A stretch of 64,000 nucleotides of DNA from Halobacillus litoralis (GCF_020524025.1 NZ_JAIVKN010000001.1:496001-560000), one strand, 5' to 3'; counted from the stretch's first letter, positions 7,159 to 16,525 are shown. Program-made: numbers and translations. Notes: generated from the letters alone by a model not told the origin.

Positions 7159-8637
7159 CTAGCGGGGGCGTTGGTTGATTTCACAAGCTGCCCGGATACC
7201 TGATTCAACGGCTCCTTCAATCCACCCATGAAAGGAAGACGTGTGCTCACCGGCATAATGAATACGACCTTCCGGAGCAATGATCACATCGGACAAATCC
7301 CTGCTTTGACCAGGGGTGAACAGGGTAAAGGCACCGGCGGAATAAGGGTTGCGGCTCCAGTTGTAGACCACGCTGTTCATATAAGTCTCATAAACGACGG
7401 ATCCATAAATCCGGGCTAAGTCATCTAACACGACCTGCACGGCCTGTTTTTTGCTTAAACTGTTAAAAAGCAGCGCATTCTGTCCCCATGAATAGCTGGC
7501 GAGAATGATGCCTGGACCTGCTTTTCCCTGGTCATGACTTGGCAGATAGATAAAACGCGAGGGGTAATCTGTTACTACATTTCCAAACGGATAATCTTCC
7601 CAAAACTTGCAGGAAAACTCAACACCTATCTTCACCGATGGGACGTTGACGACTTCATGAATGGACTGCCATTTTTTTACCGATACACTGGTGTAAGGTT
7701 CAATATCAACCAGCTGGAAAACACTGAAAGGGATGGTTGTAAGCAGGAGGTCGGCTGTCCAGCAGTTCTTCTGGTGATAGAGCTGATCTTCTGCTTCAAC
7801 CCTCACATGATCATGAAACTGCTGGATGCGGGTGACTTTTTGGTTGAAACAGATATTTTCTGACAGATAAGGAAGAAAGGCACAAGGCAGACGGTCGTTT
7901 CCACCCTTAATTTCTCTGAATTCCGTATCTCCTTTAAAGATCGGAAATGTAATATCAATCAGAATGTTTAAAAACGAAAACTCGGGAAATCCTTCAATTC
8001 CCAGAAGCAGTTTAATGAGTCTTACTGCATTCGTGGATAAGGACGGGCCGTACGGGTTGTTTCGCAGATACTGATCCATGGAATAACCGGAAAATTGGTC
8101 GCGGAGCTTTTCTTTTCCAACGTCATCGCTGTTTTGGTATAGATCAAGAAAAGGCTGGACAGCAGAGAGGAAAAGCTCTTTCGCTGTTTTTCCCCGTTCA
8201 GAAGGATCCACGGGGAAGTCCAGCATAGAAGGGTCTTTATCATAATCCGATTGGTAAATCTTCCTTCCGTTAATAAGGTATAAATCACCCTTTCTTGTAT
8301 TAATAAATGGCTGTGTAGGCAGTCGGAATTTCTTAATGTAGGCATAAACCAAGGAATGGTTCGTCGGTAGACGCATGGCTCCGGCGTCTATGTAGTTTCC
8401 ATTCGTAAAAGGAGTGCGGATGGTATAAACACGGCCACCGATTCGGTCGTTCGCTTCAAGGATCGTAACGTCGTGTCCTGCCTGTTTTAAAAGGGAACCA
8501 GCAACGAGCCCGGCCATCCCGGCACCTAATATAAGCACGCGCTTTCGCTGCGCCGGCGCACACAGTCCATTTTCAATAATTTTCAAGAAGTCTTCAGGAT
8601 AATCAAAGGATGGGGATTGGTAATTGTTCACAGACAC
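7159..8637 (-). CDS. FAD-dependent amine oxidase (YobN-like)
   Basis: A 492-residue flavoprotein of the flavin monoamine oxidase / L-amino acid oxidase family. The N-terminal dinucleotide-binding motif is clear at ~33-60: VLILGAGMAGLVAGSLL, then VTILEANDRIGGRVYT. The C-terminal FAD-binding motif IHYAGEHTSSFHGWIEGAVE lies near 455-475. No signal peptide is seen. Length fits the family, and it resembles YobN of Bacillus subtilis. The start has GAGGTGTG upstream. It is a single gene facing the protease operon. Such enzymes oxidise primary amines or L-amino acids to imines with release of hydrogen peroxide. The substrate cannot be told from the sequence. Confidence 0.88.
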   Translation of the reverse strand: MSVNNYQSPSFDYPEDFLKIIENGLCAPAQRKRVLILGAGMAGLVAGSLLKQAGHDVTILEANDRIGGRVYTIRTPFTNGNYIDAGAMRLPTNHSLVYAYIKKFRLPTQPFINTRKGDLYLINGRKIYQSDYDKDPSMLDFPVDPSERGKTAKELFLSAVQPFLDLYQNSDDVGKEKLRDQFSGYSMDQYLRNNPYGPSLSTNAVRLIKLLLGIEGFPEFSFLNILIDITFPIFKGDTEFREIKGGNDRLPCAFLPYLSENICFNQKVTRIQQFHDHVRVEAEDQLYHQKNCWTADLLLTTIPFSVFQLVDIEPYTSVSVKKWQSIHEVVNVPSVKIGVEFSCKFWEDYPFGNVVTDYPSRFIYLPSHDQGKAGPGIILASYSWGQNALLFNSLSKKQAVQVVLDDLARIYGSVVYETYMNSVVYNWSRNPYSAGAFTLFTPGQSRDLSDVIIAPEGRIHYAGEHTSSFHGWIEGAVESGIRAACEINQRPR

Positions 8638-8754
8638 ACCTCCTCTTACAATTTATTCAAAAAGGATGGGAGAAAGTATGGTGATTTTTTCCTTATCATA
8701 AAAGCATAAACATTCTTCCTCTTTCATCAAATAAATAGAAGGAGGGGATGGATC

Positions 8755-9423
8755 GTGTATTATCCACCAACGAGGCAGTCAGCAAGAGAGCCAGGAGAAA
8801 GCCGACTGCTTCGAGTGAACGGCGTTGGGAGAGTCGAAGTGAAGCCGGATGTTGCCAAAGTCAAGGTCGGCGTTGAAACGCAGGATGTAAATCTGGAAAA
8901 AGCCCAGCAGGAAAATGCCGCGAAGATTGAACAGGTGAAAAATCAATGGATCGCAGCCGGGATACCGGAAGAAAATATCCAGACAGCCGACTACTTCATC
9001 TTTCCGGAATATGATTATGTCGATGGCAAGCAGGAGTTCCGGGGATATCAGGTTACCCACACGCTGCTCGTGACCGTTGATGATATTGAGCGTACCGGCT
9101 ACATCATTGATTTAGCCGTTGCCAATGGTGCCAACCGGGTATCCAATATTGAATTCACTGTGAGTGAGCCTTATGAAAATTACCAGCAGGCGTTAAATCT
9201 TGCGCTGGGTCAGGCGCTTGCAAACGCACAAACGATCGCCAATACGATGGGATTGAAGCTTGATCAGACGCCTGTGAAGATTTTGGAAATTGGAACTCCG
9301 CCAGCTGCTCCTGTGCAAAGTTTTAGTAAAGGGCAGGTCATGAGCGCAAGTACCACGCCGATTGAACCTGGGACTCTGGAAACAACCGCTCGTATAGAAG
9401 CCTACTTTCAATACTTGCCCTGA
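8755..9423 (+). CDS. SIMPL domain-containing protein (DUF541)
   Basis: A 222-residue protein of the SIMPL/DUF541 (YggE-like) family. It opens with the family pattern LLRVNGVGRVEVKPDVAKV and VGVETQDVNLEKAQQEN, continues with ENIQTADYFIFPEYDY, and has FRGYQVTHTLLVTVDD. It lacks the signal peptide of YggE, so it probably stays in the cytosol or at the spore or cell surface by another route. A GTG at 8755 is chosen because GGAGGGG lies seven bases upstream; the nearby ATG at 8748 is out of frame. Family roles are vague, with links to oxidative stress and protein interaction. A terminator overlaps the stop codon. Confidence 0.88.
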   Translation: MYYPPTRQSAREPGESRLLRVNGVGRVEVKPDVAKVKVGVETQDVNLEKAQQENAAKIEQVKNQWIAAGIPEENIQTADYFIFPEYDYVDGKQEFRGYQVTHTLLVTVDDIERTGYIIDLAVANGANRVSNIEFTVSEPYENYQQALNLALGQALANAQTIANTMGLKLDQTPVKILEIGTPPAAPVQSFSKGQVMSASTTPIEPGTLETTARIEAYFQYLP

Positions 9424-9445
9424 CGGATAAACGTCAGGGTTTTTA
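9418..9445 (+). terminator. Terminator of the SIMPL gene
   Basis: CCCTGACG/CGTCAGGG stem with a six-base loop and a TTTTTA tail. It begins inside the last codons. Confidence 0.85.
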
Positions 9446-9694
9446 CTTAGGTGATGTTTTTCAAGTTTGGTTTACGGGATATAGGAAAAGGATGAATCAT
9501 CATGATTGTATGAATGGAGCCAACACATATAGAAATGGAAGGCGGAGAAGACGACTTTCGCAGAAAAAATGGTTCATCTTATAGGAGAATATGTCAATTA
9601 TATCAATACAGACTCCTCTATTATTGGCTCGAGGTTATTAGGACAAGCTTCCTTCCTTTCGCCTCATCACAAAACCTAACGAAATCTAAAAATG

Positions 9695-9723
9695 TTGCAG
9701 TTAGGAAAAACATCGATTACAAT
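9695..9723 (+). promoter_or_regulatory. SigA promoter of zupT
   Basis: TTGCAG (9695-9700) and TACAAT (9718-9723) are separated by exactly 17 bp. The start would be near 9730, about 30 nt before the gene. No recognisable Zur box overlaps it. The stretch 9446-9694 upstream holds nothing else I can identify. Confidence 0.6.
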
Positions 9724-9760
9724 GGGCTATAGCTTAGGTTCGAATTGAAGGAGAGGTATT

Positions 9761-10567
9761 ATGGAAAATGTACTGCTGGCCTTCGGACTCACCCTGTTAG
9801 CGGGATTAGCTACAGGCGTCGGGAGTGTTCTGGCCTTTTTTACATCCACAACAAATACACGATTTCTTTCTTTGGCTTTAGGCTTCTCAGCTGGAGTCAT
9901 GATTTATGTATCGATGATTGAAATCTTTTATAAAGCTCAGGATGCGCTCATTAGTGCACTTGGCAATGAAGCGGGTCATTGGGTAACAGTGGCTGCCTTT
10001 TTCGGCGGCATGGTGGTTATTGCTCTTATTGATAAATTAATTCCTAAAGCCGGAAACCCTCATGAAGTGAAGAAAGTCGAAGATATGTCTAAACCAAAAG
10101 CGGCTGTACAGGATTCCCACCTTCTTAAGATGGGAACGTTCACAGCCCTGGCCATTGCGATTCACAATTTTCCTGAGGGAATTGCGACGTTTACCGCTGC
10201 TTTGAATGATCCAGCCCTGGGAATGGCGATTGCTGCGGCCATTGCGATTCATAATATCCCGGAAGGAATCGCTGTATCCGTTCCGATTTATTTTGCGACG
10301 GGGGATAAGAAAAAAGCGTTTAAGCTCTCTTTTTTAAGCGGGTTATCCGAACCGGTCGGCGCTATACTGGCTTACTTAGTCTTGATGCCGTTTTTAAATG
10401 ATATGGTTTTTGGAATTTTATTTGCCGGTGTTGCGGGGATCATGGTCTTTATTTCTTTAGATGAGCTGCTTCCAGCTTCCAGAAGATACGGGGAAGCGCA
10501 CTTATCCATTTATGGTGTAGTTGCTGGTATGGCTGTCATGGCACTCAGCCTGCTGTTGTTTATTTAA
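9761..10567 (+). CDS. zupT: ZIP family zinc transporter ZupT
   Basis: A 268-residue membrane protein with eight predicted helices, the usual ZupT length. Both metal-binding signatures are present: [14 protein letters not shown] near residue 133 and [15 protein letters not shown] near 167. A histidine-poor cytosolic loop ([13 protein letters not shown]) separates helices 3 and 4. ZupT proteins import zinc and, less specifically, iron, manganese and cobalt. The SD is AAGGAGAGG. It is a one-gene unit with its own promoter and terminator. A second, more divergent ZIP protein lies at 33931-34740. Confidence 0.92.
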   Translation: MENVLLAFGLTLLAGLATGVGSVLAFFTSTTNTRFLSLALGFSAGVMIYVSMIEIFYKAQDALISALGNEAGHWVTVAAFFGGMVVIALIDKLIPKAGNPHEVKKVEDMSKPKAAVQDSHLLKMGTFTALAIAIHNFPEGIATFTAALNDPALGMAIAAAIAIHNIPEGIAVSVPIYFATGDKKKAFKLSFLSGLSEPVGAILAYLVLMPFLNDMVFGILFAGVAGIMVFISLDELLPASRRYGEAHLSIYGVVAGMAVMALSLLLFI

Positions 10568-10690
10568 TCCAAAACCTTCTTAGATACAAAGTGTTTCGTA
10601 CGCCTGGTCGTGCCGAAGTGTTTCCAGGAGAAAAAAAGAGAACGGGTCACCCAGGGAAGGTTTTGACTTTACATACGAAGCTGACAATAA

Positions 10691-10720
10691 AGCCCAGCAG
10701 GTAGACGCCTGCTGGGCTTT
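10691..10720. terminator. Bidirectional terminator
   Basis: An 11-bp perfect stem AGCCCAGCAGG/CCTGCTGGGCT with TTTGTGTT on one side and TTATTGTC on the other. It serves zupT and the convergent YgjP-like gene. Confidence 0.85.
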
Positions 10721-10728
10721 GTGTTGTG

Positions 10729-11322
10729 TTAATATACGTTTCCTTCTTCTAAATCCTTAAGAGTCTGCTGGGTCTTTGCTTTTGACTGCTGGACGAGACG
10801 CCAGTTTAGGTAGAAACCATCCTCTTCCTTAACTCCGAGTCGTGTGCAGTCCTTTTCAATATAAACAGGCTGCTCTTCGGATAAGTCAGGCAGTTTATCT
10901 TCTGCTTTTTGCTGCAGCCAGTTTTTAGTCAGTATAATCAATTCTTGAACGGCACTCTCTTCCTGCTTACTCGGATAGGTAAAATAAAACTTTCCTTTTT
11001 GAAAAGCAAAGGAAGCTTCCCTGACTGCATCAGACGGTTCAATGAACAGACGGTAGGAACGGCCGAGATAGCTGATTTTCTGTTCGCTTTCAAGATTGAG
11101 TTGATCCACTTTGTATAAAGACGGATGCGTTTTCTGCCATTTTTCTTCGATCCAGGCGGCTTTCTTTTGAACGAAGGCTTCAATCCGGGCATCTTCTTTC
11201 TTTTCAGATGCTGTTACACAAATCCCGTTCAAATCGTCAAGATAGATTTTAATAAACGGAATGTCTTTCTCTCTATGTAGGTGATAACGGATATATGTAT
11301 CTCCATAGGTAATCGCAGGCAT
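10729..11322 (-). CDS. YgjP-like protein lacking the metallopeptidase motif
   Basis: A 197-residue protein that aligns in outline with the YgjP/DUF45 family. It has an N-terminal beta region, then IEAFVQKKAAWIEEKW at ~46-62, ISYLGRSYRLFIEP at ~83-96, and TRLGVKEEDGFYLNWRLVQQ near the end. In typical members the NWRL segment is followed by HELxH, the zinc site of the protease. Here the protein instead continues SKAKTQQTLKDLEEGNVY and stops, and the stop is followed by a good terminator. So the catalytic part is absent. It may be a non-enzymatic derivative or a truncated gene. The start has GGGGGAGG upstream. Confidence 0.65.
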   Translation of the reverse strand: MPAITYGDTYIRYHLHREKDIPFIKIYLDDLNGICVTASEKKEDARIEAFVQKKAAWIEEKWQKTHPSLYKVDQLNLESEQKISYLGRSYRLFIEPSDAVREASFAFQKGKFYFTYPSKQEESAVQELIILTKNWLQQKAEDKLPDLSEEQPVYIEKDCTRLGVKEEDGFYLNWRLVQQSKAKTQQTLKDLEEGNVY

Positions 11323-11595
11323 CGTGCCTCCCCCTTTTATGCTGATCTTATTATTGTAAGGGAGGCTGATTCTTTCGTCAAAAACGATGGAAGATGTCGG
11401 TGAACTGGTGAGGACAATATAGGAGTGAGAGATTTAGAGACAAAAGCTGGAAAGGTAGTTGTGTGTAAAAGGATTGTTTGAAATAATTAGTAGGAATCTT
11501 TTGGAAGGTTGGTGGGGATTCCCCCATTTACCTCAAGGATAGGATTGTACAACGAACAGGATTTCGCACATGTGCGTCAAAGGAGAGAACTACAA

Positions 11596-12357
11596 ATGAT
11601 TGGATCTACGTTAAAAGATGCAGTGAATATACTGAATGGAAATTGGTTGAAGATTATTGGTATGGTTGTGTTCACCTATTTTATTAAACTGGTACTGGAG
11701 ACTCTGCCTGTTCAGGGAACGGTCAGTATACAAATGACACCGATGACTGTGGCGAGTTCAGAAACTATTCTGTCTTTACTAGTCGCATCTGCTGTGAACA
11801 GCGTGCTCTTTTTTGTTTTGGTTGATTACATTACACAGACTCAGTATACCATGCGGAAAAGGTTCGTACGTGCCTGCACGTATCCCTTTCGCAACTGGCA
11901 GCTATTGTATAAAGGATTGATTGTCTTTTTCCTTTCGAATTTTTTGATCTTTCTTATAGGCATGATGCTAATCTATGGAGGAATTGGATCGCTCTTTACT
12001 TATGCAGCCGGGATAAGCATAGCGACTAGTTTACTAGTTATCGCTTACCTGTTGTTGTTCACTCTCTTAATCTGGCTGTTTTTAGGCATTTCGCAGTCCA
12101 TGTATATCTTATATGACGATCCGGATGTCGGTGTTTTCAAGAGCCTGAAAGACAGCTTTTCTCTAATGAAGGGACATAAATGGGCGCTTCTAGCACTGTT
12201 TGTGTTAACGGGTCTCGCCTTGATCATCGGCGTGTTGTTAGTGGTCATCGGAGCCATTTTGTCTCTTGTTCTCTATGAAGTGGCTCGATTCGCTTTTTAT
12301 AGGGAGCTTAAACGAAAGAAACGCCTGTTGGATTGGCAGGAAAAAGTAAACGGGTGA
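11596..12357 (+). CDS. Polytopic membrane protein (DUF975/YciC-like)
   Basis: About 253 residues with six hydrophobic segments: ~16-35, ~52-72, ~110-130, ~145-180, ~205-230 and ~230-240. A cytosolic loop near the end reads VFKSLKDSFSLMKGHKW, which is typical of DUF975- or YciC-like proteins. The start at 11596 is preferred over an upstream in-frame ATG at 11509 because AAAGGAGAG lies ten bases before it and the extra N-terminus is not conserved-looking. The gene stands alone with its own terminator. Function unknown. Confidence 0.65.
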   Translation: MIGSTLKDAVNILNGNWLKIIGMVVFTYFIKLVLETLPVQGTVSIQMTPMTVASSETILSLLVASAVNSVLFFVLVDYITQTQYTMRKRFVRACTYPFRNWQLLYKGLIVFFLSNFLIFLIGMMLIYGGIGSLFTYAAGISIATSLLVIAYLLLFTLLIWLFLGISQSMYILYDDPDVGVFKSLKDSFSLMKGHKWALLALFVLTGLALIIGVLLVVIGAILSLVLYEVARFAFYRELKRKKRLLDWQEKVNG

Positions 12358-12383
12358 GCTATATCTTGCCAACAACTTACTAA

Positions 12384-12417
12384 AAGGGAACGTCCACTAA
12401 GCGGGACGTTCCCTTTT
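12384..12417 (+). terminator. Terminator
   Basis: AAGGGAACGTCC/GGGACGTTCCCTT stem with a short loop and a TTTT tail follows the membrane protein gene. Confidence 0.88.
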
Positions 12418-12591
12418 GATTGAACTGAAACGAATCTTAATCAGCTTCGTATAAAAGGTAGGGGAAATGCGTTGCCTTTTCTTCCTGAAGATCCATGAAA
12501 ATGGCGGGAGTTTCGGTGTTTTAATAAAACTCGCTGTTTATTTTTTGTTTGACTGAAGCGGGTTACTGTAGATGGGGAGGGGAAAGATGAG

Positions 12592-13026
12592 ATGAGTGAG
12601 AAATTGCTGGGGAAAGTCAGGCGTGGACTTCTTTCCATTGCCTTTGTAATGGCTGCATTTGTTTTGTCCTATTGTATTACTTATCCGCTCGGGTATTCTC
12701 CACTTGGTTATGAAGTGCTTGAAAAAAAGGAAGGCTCAGCTGTGCTGCAGTCATATAACACATGGGGGCAAAAAGAAGTCATCCTCACCTATCACCCTCC
12801 AGAAGGGGAGGAGTGGAAACTGGATTGGCTGATTGACCGGATCCATGGACAGGAGCAGGAGTATCTTTTCTTTTTTACTTCCATGATCGTGGCGGTCGGA
12901 TGGATAGCTTTCGATGTCCGGAAAGGGAAACCATTGAAGAAGGTCCTGCCACTCAGCTGCCTGTATGTGTTCATCTCCGGCCTGTCTCTGATTACACACT
13001 TACATGATATTCAAAGCATGCTGTGA
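12592..13026 (+). CDS. Hypothetical membrane protein
   Basis: A 144-residue protein with three predicted membrane helices: ~13-33, ~92-108 and ~119-137. A ~55-residue outer loop between helices 1 and 2 has an acidic, tryptophan-containing part (GEEWKLDWLIDRIHGQEQE). The ribosome site GGGGAGGGG is 8-10 bases upstream. I do not recognise the family. Confidence 0.6.
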   Translation: MSEKLLGKVRRGLLSIAFVMAAFVLSYCITYPLGYSPLGYEVLEKKEGSAVLQSYNTWGQKEVILTYHPPEGEEWKLDWLIDRIHGQEQEYLFFFTSMIVAVGWIAFDVRKGKPLKKVLPLSCLYVFISGLSLITHLHDIQSML

Positions 13027-13177
13027 AGGCCGCCGTTAGCCGTTCTTGAATCGACCTCTTTCTTACTGATTCAGCTTAACAAGCACACGTGAAGAATTGT
13101 GAAAATATTGCAGAAGGAGAACGTCTTTTTTTATGGAATAGGATGATAAGGCGGAGTTATGAAGGAGGATGAACGAT

Positions 13178-14068
13178 TTGAAACCATTAGAAGGAAAAGT
13201 GGCCGTTGTCGCAGGGGCTACCCGGGGAGCGGGAAGAGGTATTGCGGTTAGTCTTGGAGAAGCAGGAGCGACGGTCTACTGCACAGGACGAAGTACAAGA
13301 GAAAACAAGTCTTCCATGAATCGTCCTGAAACGATTGAGGAAACAGCAGAAATGGTGAACGAACGCGGAGGTACCGGAATACCAGTCCGAGTGGACCATT
13401 CCATTGAAGATGAAGTAAAAGCACTATTTGAACGTGTTCAAGAAGAACAGAGCGGGCAGTTAGACATCCTGGTCAATGACATCTGGGGTTCCGAATCGCT
13501 AATAAAGTGGGATAAAACATTTTGGGAAGACGATGTCCAAAATACGTTTAAAGTATTAGAAAATGCCATACATACCCATATGATTACCAGCCGGTACGGT
13601 GTGCCGTTAATGGTGGAGCGTGGGGAAGGTTTAATTGTGGAGATTACGGACGGGCAGACGTACCAGGTTCGCGGACCGATGTCCTACAGCCTTTCTAAAA
13701 TAGGCGTCATTCATATGGCAGAGGTAATGGCTGAGCAGTTGGAGGGAAGAGAGCTTTCCGGGATTACTTCCCTATCTCTTACACCAGGGTTCCTTCGTTC
13801 AGAGGAAATGCTTGAAATCTTCGGTGTCACAGAAGAAAACTGGCGGGACGGAGAAGAGACAGATCCCGATTTTGCTATGTCTGAATCCCCCTTCTATGTC
13901 GGCAGGGCTTTGGCTTCACTTGCCGCTGATCCTGATGTACATCGCTACCATGGAAAAGCGCTGTCTTCATGGGATCTCATGCACGTGTATGATTTCACGG
14001 ATATCAATGGAACCCAGCCGGACTGGGGGGAGCATTACAAAAAGAAATACGGTCCTGATGTAAGATGA
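13178..14068 (+). CDS. SDR family oxidoreductase
   Basis: About 296 residues of a classical-type short-chain dehydrogenase. The cofactor motif is VVAGATRGAGRGIA (TGxxxGxG variant), with STREN near the adenine-ribose site that suggests NADP. An altered NNAG-like region reads VNDIWGS, and the active-site Tyr/Lys pair is in YSLSKIGV. AAGGAGG abuts the ATG at 13169 with no spacing, while a TTG at 13178 is nine bases away, so the TTG is chosen. Four bases overlap with the next gene (ATGA), so translation is coupled to the GNAT acetyltransferase. Substrate unknown. Confidence 0.85.
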   Translation: MKPLEGKVAVVAGATRGAGRGIAVSLGEAGATVYCTGRSTRENKSSMNRPETIEETAEMVNERGGTGIPVRVDHSIEDEVKALFERVQEEQSGQLDILVNDIWGSESLIKWDKTFWEDDVQNTFKVLENAIHTHMITSRYGVPLMVERGEGLIVEITDGQTYQVRGPMSYSLSKIGVIHMAEVMAEQLEGRELSGITSLSLTPGFLRSEEMLEIFGVTEENWRDGEETDPDFAMSESPFYVGRALASLAADPDVHRYHGKALSSWDLMHVYDFTDINGTQPDWGEHYKKKYGPDVR

Positions 14069-14559
14069 AGATCATGCCAAACGCAGCACTGAAAAAATTT
14101 GGAGAAGCAGACTTCGAATGTTACTACAGGCTTGTTTCCAATAGAGACGTGATGGCTCAAATAACGGAAAGGGCGGTCCCTCTCAAAGAAGCTCAATCAA
14201 ACTATAAAAAAATTCTCCTGCAGAATAAGCAGGAGGAGATTCTGTGTTCCTATAAAGTTATCAATGCTGACACTAACGAATTCGTCGGTCTTGGTCATTT
14301 AACGTTAAAGGAGAAGCGGAAAAAAGAAGCTGAGATTGGCTATATGCTTCTTCCTGAACATTGGGGGAAAAGGTACGGGACGTATATAGCAGAAATGCTG
14401 GTCGACCTCGCCAAACAAACGAATGTAACAAAGCTGAAAGCCGTCATTGACCCTGAAAACAACGCCTCTAGAAAGATTTTATTCCATAAGCAGTTTGTTT
14501 CTGAAAAAGTATGTGAAATGGATGGTTTACCTGCTGAAGTTTTAAGTAGGAACCTGTAA
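14065..14559 (+). CDS. GNAT family N-acetyltransferase
   Basis: A 164-residue acetyltransferase of the RimJ/RimL type. Visible elements are AEIGYMLLPEHWGKRYGTYI, which holds the acetyl-CoA pyrophosphate loop, and AVIDPENNASRKILFHKQFV, the usual C-terminal N-A-S-x-K-I-L pattern. It overlaps the SDR gene by ATGA and is the last gene of the two-gene unit. The acceptor (protein N-terminus or small molecule) is not known. Confidence 0.85.
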   Translation: MKIMPNAALKKFGEADFECYYRLVSNRDVMAQITERAVPLKEAQSNYKKILLQNKQEEILCSYKVINADTNEFVGLGHLTLKEKRKKEAEIGYMLLPEHWGKRYGTYIAEMLVDLAKQTNVTKLKAVIDPENNASRKILFHKQFVSEKVCEMDGLPAEVLSRNL

Positions 14560-14604
14560 CCTTTTAGTCTCCATGTATTTTCTAAAAAAAGTTTATTCAT
14601 AATA

Positions 14605-14645
14605 AAAAAAGCTTGAGGTGAAAAATTCCTCAAGCTTTTTTGCAT
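14605..14645. terminator. Bidirectional terminator
   Basis: AAAAAAGCTTGAGG pairs with CCTCAAGCTTTTTT. It is flanked by A and T runs and serves the GNAT gene and the convergent YfkAB gene. Confidence 0.9.
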
Positions 14646-14689
14646 TCTATAAACATGGGGATACGTCAGTTCACTTCATAAAGGCTTTT

Positions 14690-15814
14690 TTATAAAGTGA
14701 TTTTTGTTTCCCGCTTTTGGAAATCAACATCTGAATAATAGGTATTCTTTACAAGCACATTCGGACCAAGACACTGGACGGCCGGGCAGTGACAGTTTAA
14801 GGATTTTGCTGTCTCGGTGGTCATCCACTGCTGATAGGCATCTTCAAGGTTGGTGTCTTGAATATTCCCAAGTCCGGGCTCGTCCCCGAAGTCCGTCACA
14901 ATGATATCTCCGCTGAAAATGTTGACGTTCAGACGTGAGCGCCCGTCAGGATCGTTGCGGACGGTAACGTTTTTTTCTTTATACAGACGTTTGAGCATAG
15001 TTAAATCATCTTCAGATGAACTGCAGGGGTAATAGGGCAGAGTACCGAACAGCATCCACATGTCTTGATCACGATGATCAAGCAGACGATTGATTCCGTC
15101 CCGCATTTCATCAAGGCTGAGTGTTTCCAGGCTTGAAGCGAAGTCGACGGGGTACATAGGGTGTATTTCATGCCTGGCACATTTCATTTCTTTCACATGA
15201 TCATGGATCGATTCAAGATAAGGGAATGTCCGGCGGTTCAGCATCGTTTCCGCTGATACCATAACGCCTGCATCCGACAGCCGCTGGGAGTTCTCTACCA
15301 TACGGTCAAAAAACTTCCTGCGGTTTTCTTCTGAAGGCTTACGTTCCATCCGTGCAAAGCCTGTGTGAATGAACTCTTCGATTGTTCCCCAGTTGTGAGA
15401 GATATGTAGTACGTCCAAATAAGGGATAATCGGAATATAACGTTCATAAGGGAGCGTAAGATTGGAATTGATCTGTGTGCGTACTCCTCGTTCATGGGCG
15501 TACTTCAGTAGAGGCAGGACATAGTTGTCGACAGACTTCTTCGACATCATAGGCTCGCCGCCGGTGATACTGAGTGTACGTAAATGCGGGATCTCATCCA
15601 GTCTCTGGCGGATAAGATCCATAGGCAGTGCTTCCGGGTCTTTCGCCTGGAGCGTATAGCCGACCGCGCAGTGTTCGCAGCGCATATTGCAAAGAGTAGT
15701 TGTCGTAAATTCAATATTGGATAAGGTCATTTTTCCATGTTCCTGAACGTCCATGTACGCTTCCCACGGATCGTATTCAGGTGTAAGCTGTTGAAGCTTC
15801 ATGTTCGTACTCAT
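14690..15814 (-). CDS. yfkAB: Radical SAM/CxCxxxxC motif protein YfkAB
   Basis: A 374-residue radical SAM protein. The cluster motif CNMRCEHC is near residue 42, with SITGGEPMMSKKSVDNY forming the SAM-binding GGE region. The C-terminal tail carries NCHCPAVQCLG, the CxCxxxxC motif that defines YfkAB. The full length agrees with the single-chain form; in some B. subtilis annotations the gene was split into yfkA and yfkB. AGAAAGGAAG provides the ribosome site. It is a single transcription unit. The reaction is unknown in the family. Confidence 0.92.
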   Translation of the reverse strand: MSTNMKLQQLTPEYDPWEAYMDVQEHGKMTLSNIEFTTTTLCNMRCEHCAVGYTLQAKDPEALPMDLIRQRLDEIPHLRTLSITGGEPMMSKKSVDNYVLPLLKYAHERGVRTQINSNLTLPYERYIPIIPYLDVLHISHNWGTIEEFIHTGFARMERKPSEENRRKFFDRMVENSQRLSDAGVMVSAETMLNRRTFPYLESIHDHVKEMKCARHEIHPMYPVDFASSLETLSLDEMRDGINRLLDHRDQDMWMLFGTLPYYPCSSSEDDLTMLKRLYKEKNVTVRNDPDGRSRLNVNIFSGDIIVTDFGDEPGLGNIQDTNLEDAYQQWMTTETAKSLNCHCPAVQCLGPNVLVKNTYYSDVDFQKRETKITL

Positions 15815-16059
15815 AGATATGAAACTTCCTTTCTATAAATATAATTCGGTATAAACCTTCCTTAGTCTAACATTATTCAAGGCAGAACTATACCATTCCT
15901 TGATAAGTAGATTCTTTTAAACAGGGGAAGGGGCTGTTTAAGAAGAGTGCCTGTAAACGATCTTCATGTTGTTTCTCTAATATGGAGAATGGATGTCTCC
16001 GTTTATGGGGGAAAGAAGGGAATTCTAAATATCTTTTTAATGAAAAACTTTTAATAAAT
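15815..16059. other. Intergenic stretch without a gene
   Basis: AT-rich region upstream of yfkAB. No ORF, RNA gene or repeat is evident. Confidence 0.45.
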
Positions 16060-16099
16060 AAGCAGGGCAGCTTCTATTCCAAGCCGCTCTGCTTTTTGC
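16060..16099 (-). terminator. Imperfect terminator of the small membrane protein gene
   Basis: AAGCAGAGCGGC pairs, with one G-T and one mismatch, with GCTGCCCTGCTT on the minus strand, followed by ATTTATT. The plus strand also has TTTTTG after the stem. Confidence 0.55.
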
Positions 16100-16109
16100 T
16101 CTTCCAATC

Positions 16110-16334
16110 TTATTTAGTCTTAGGTAATGTTGAAATGAAATAGGCAAGGCTAAAGATTCCCACCATGATGAATAAGGGAATGGAGACGCGTCCAAAACTT
16201 ACCTCACTTACTAAATTAGGCTTAGCAGATGCAGCATCTGGGTTATGTAGGAAGGTGATCAATAGACCGGACCCTATTTGGAAAATGAAATAAAATAAGA
16301 GAAAGCTTCCAATGAAAATGAAATACCTTTTCAA
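16110..16334 (-). CDS. Small two-helix membrane protein
   Basis: A 74-residue protein with two membrane helices, about residues 5-25 and 48-66, joined by a loop reading PDAASAKPNLVSEVSFGR. The ribosome site AGAAAGG touches an ATG at 16343 with no gap, whereas a TTG at 16334 is nine bases away. I therefore prefer the TTG start, giving MKRYFIFIGSFLLFYF. No family is recognised. Confidence 0.55.
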   Translation of the reverse strand: MKRYFIFIGSFLLFYFIFQIGSGLLITFLHNPDAASAKPNLVSEVSFGRVSIPLFIMVGIFSLAYFISTLPKTK

Positions 16335-16457
16335 AACAATCATCCTTTCTATTTCCTTTTCTTTACGATACTAAGAAGGAAAGGTTGCAGATAAAAAGGT
16401 TTTTTCAAATCTGTTGTGTGACAGCTCACTAAGCTGATCAATGATTTCCTTTATTTT

Positions 16458-16525
16458 AAGGCTCTGTTAAAGTTTAGTGTTGATATTTATAGAAAAACAT
16501 AACTTCCATAAAAGCTGGAAGTTAT
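16458..16525 (+). repeat. IS-end-like repeat with adjoining hairpin
   Basis: GGCTCTGTTAAAGTTTAGTG followed by TTGAT (16460-16484) closely matches sequences at 28060 and, inverted, at 46942-46966. Next to it (16495-16528) is a perfect stem AACATAACTTCCA/TGGAAGTTATGTT. Beginning with GG and repeated at several loci, it looks like the outer end of an insertion sequence whose body has been lost. Its orientation puts the element interior to the right, toward the transposase remnant at 17124-17231. Confidence 0.5.

Noticed and set aside
9514-9732. 72-codon ORF before zupT
   Set aside because: It covers the zupT promoter, lacks a ribosome site and has no recognisable composition.
13169-13177. ATG at 13169 as the start of the SDR gene
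   Set aside because: The ribosome binding site abuts it with no spacing; the TTG at 13178 has the normal distance.
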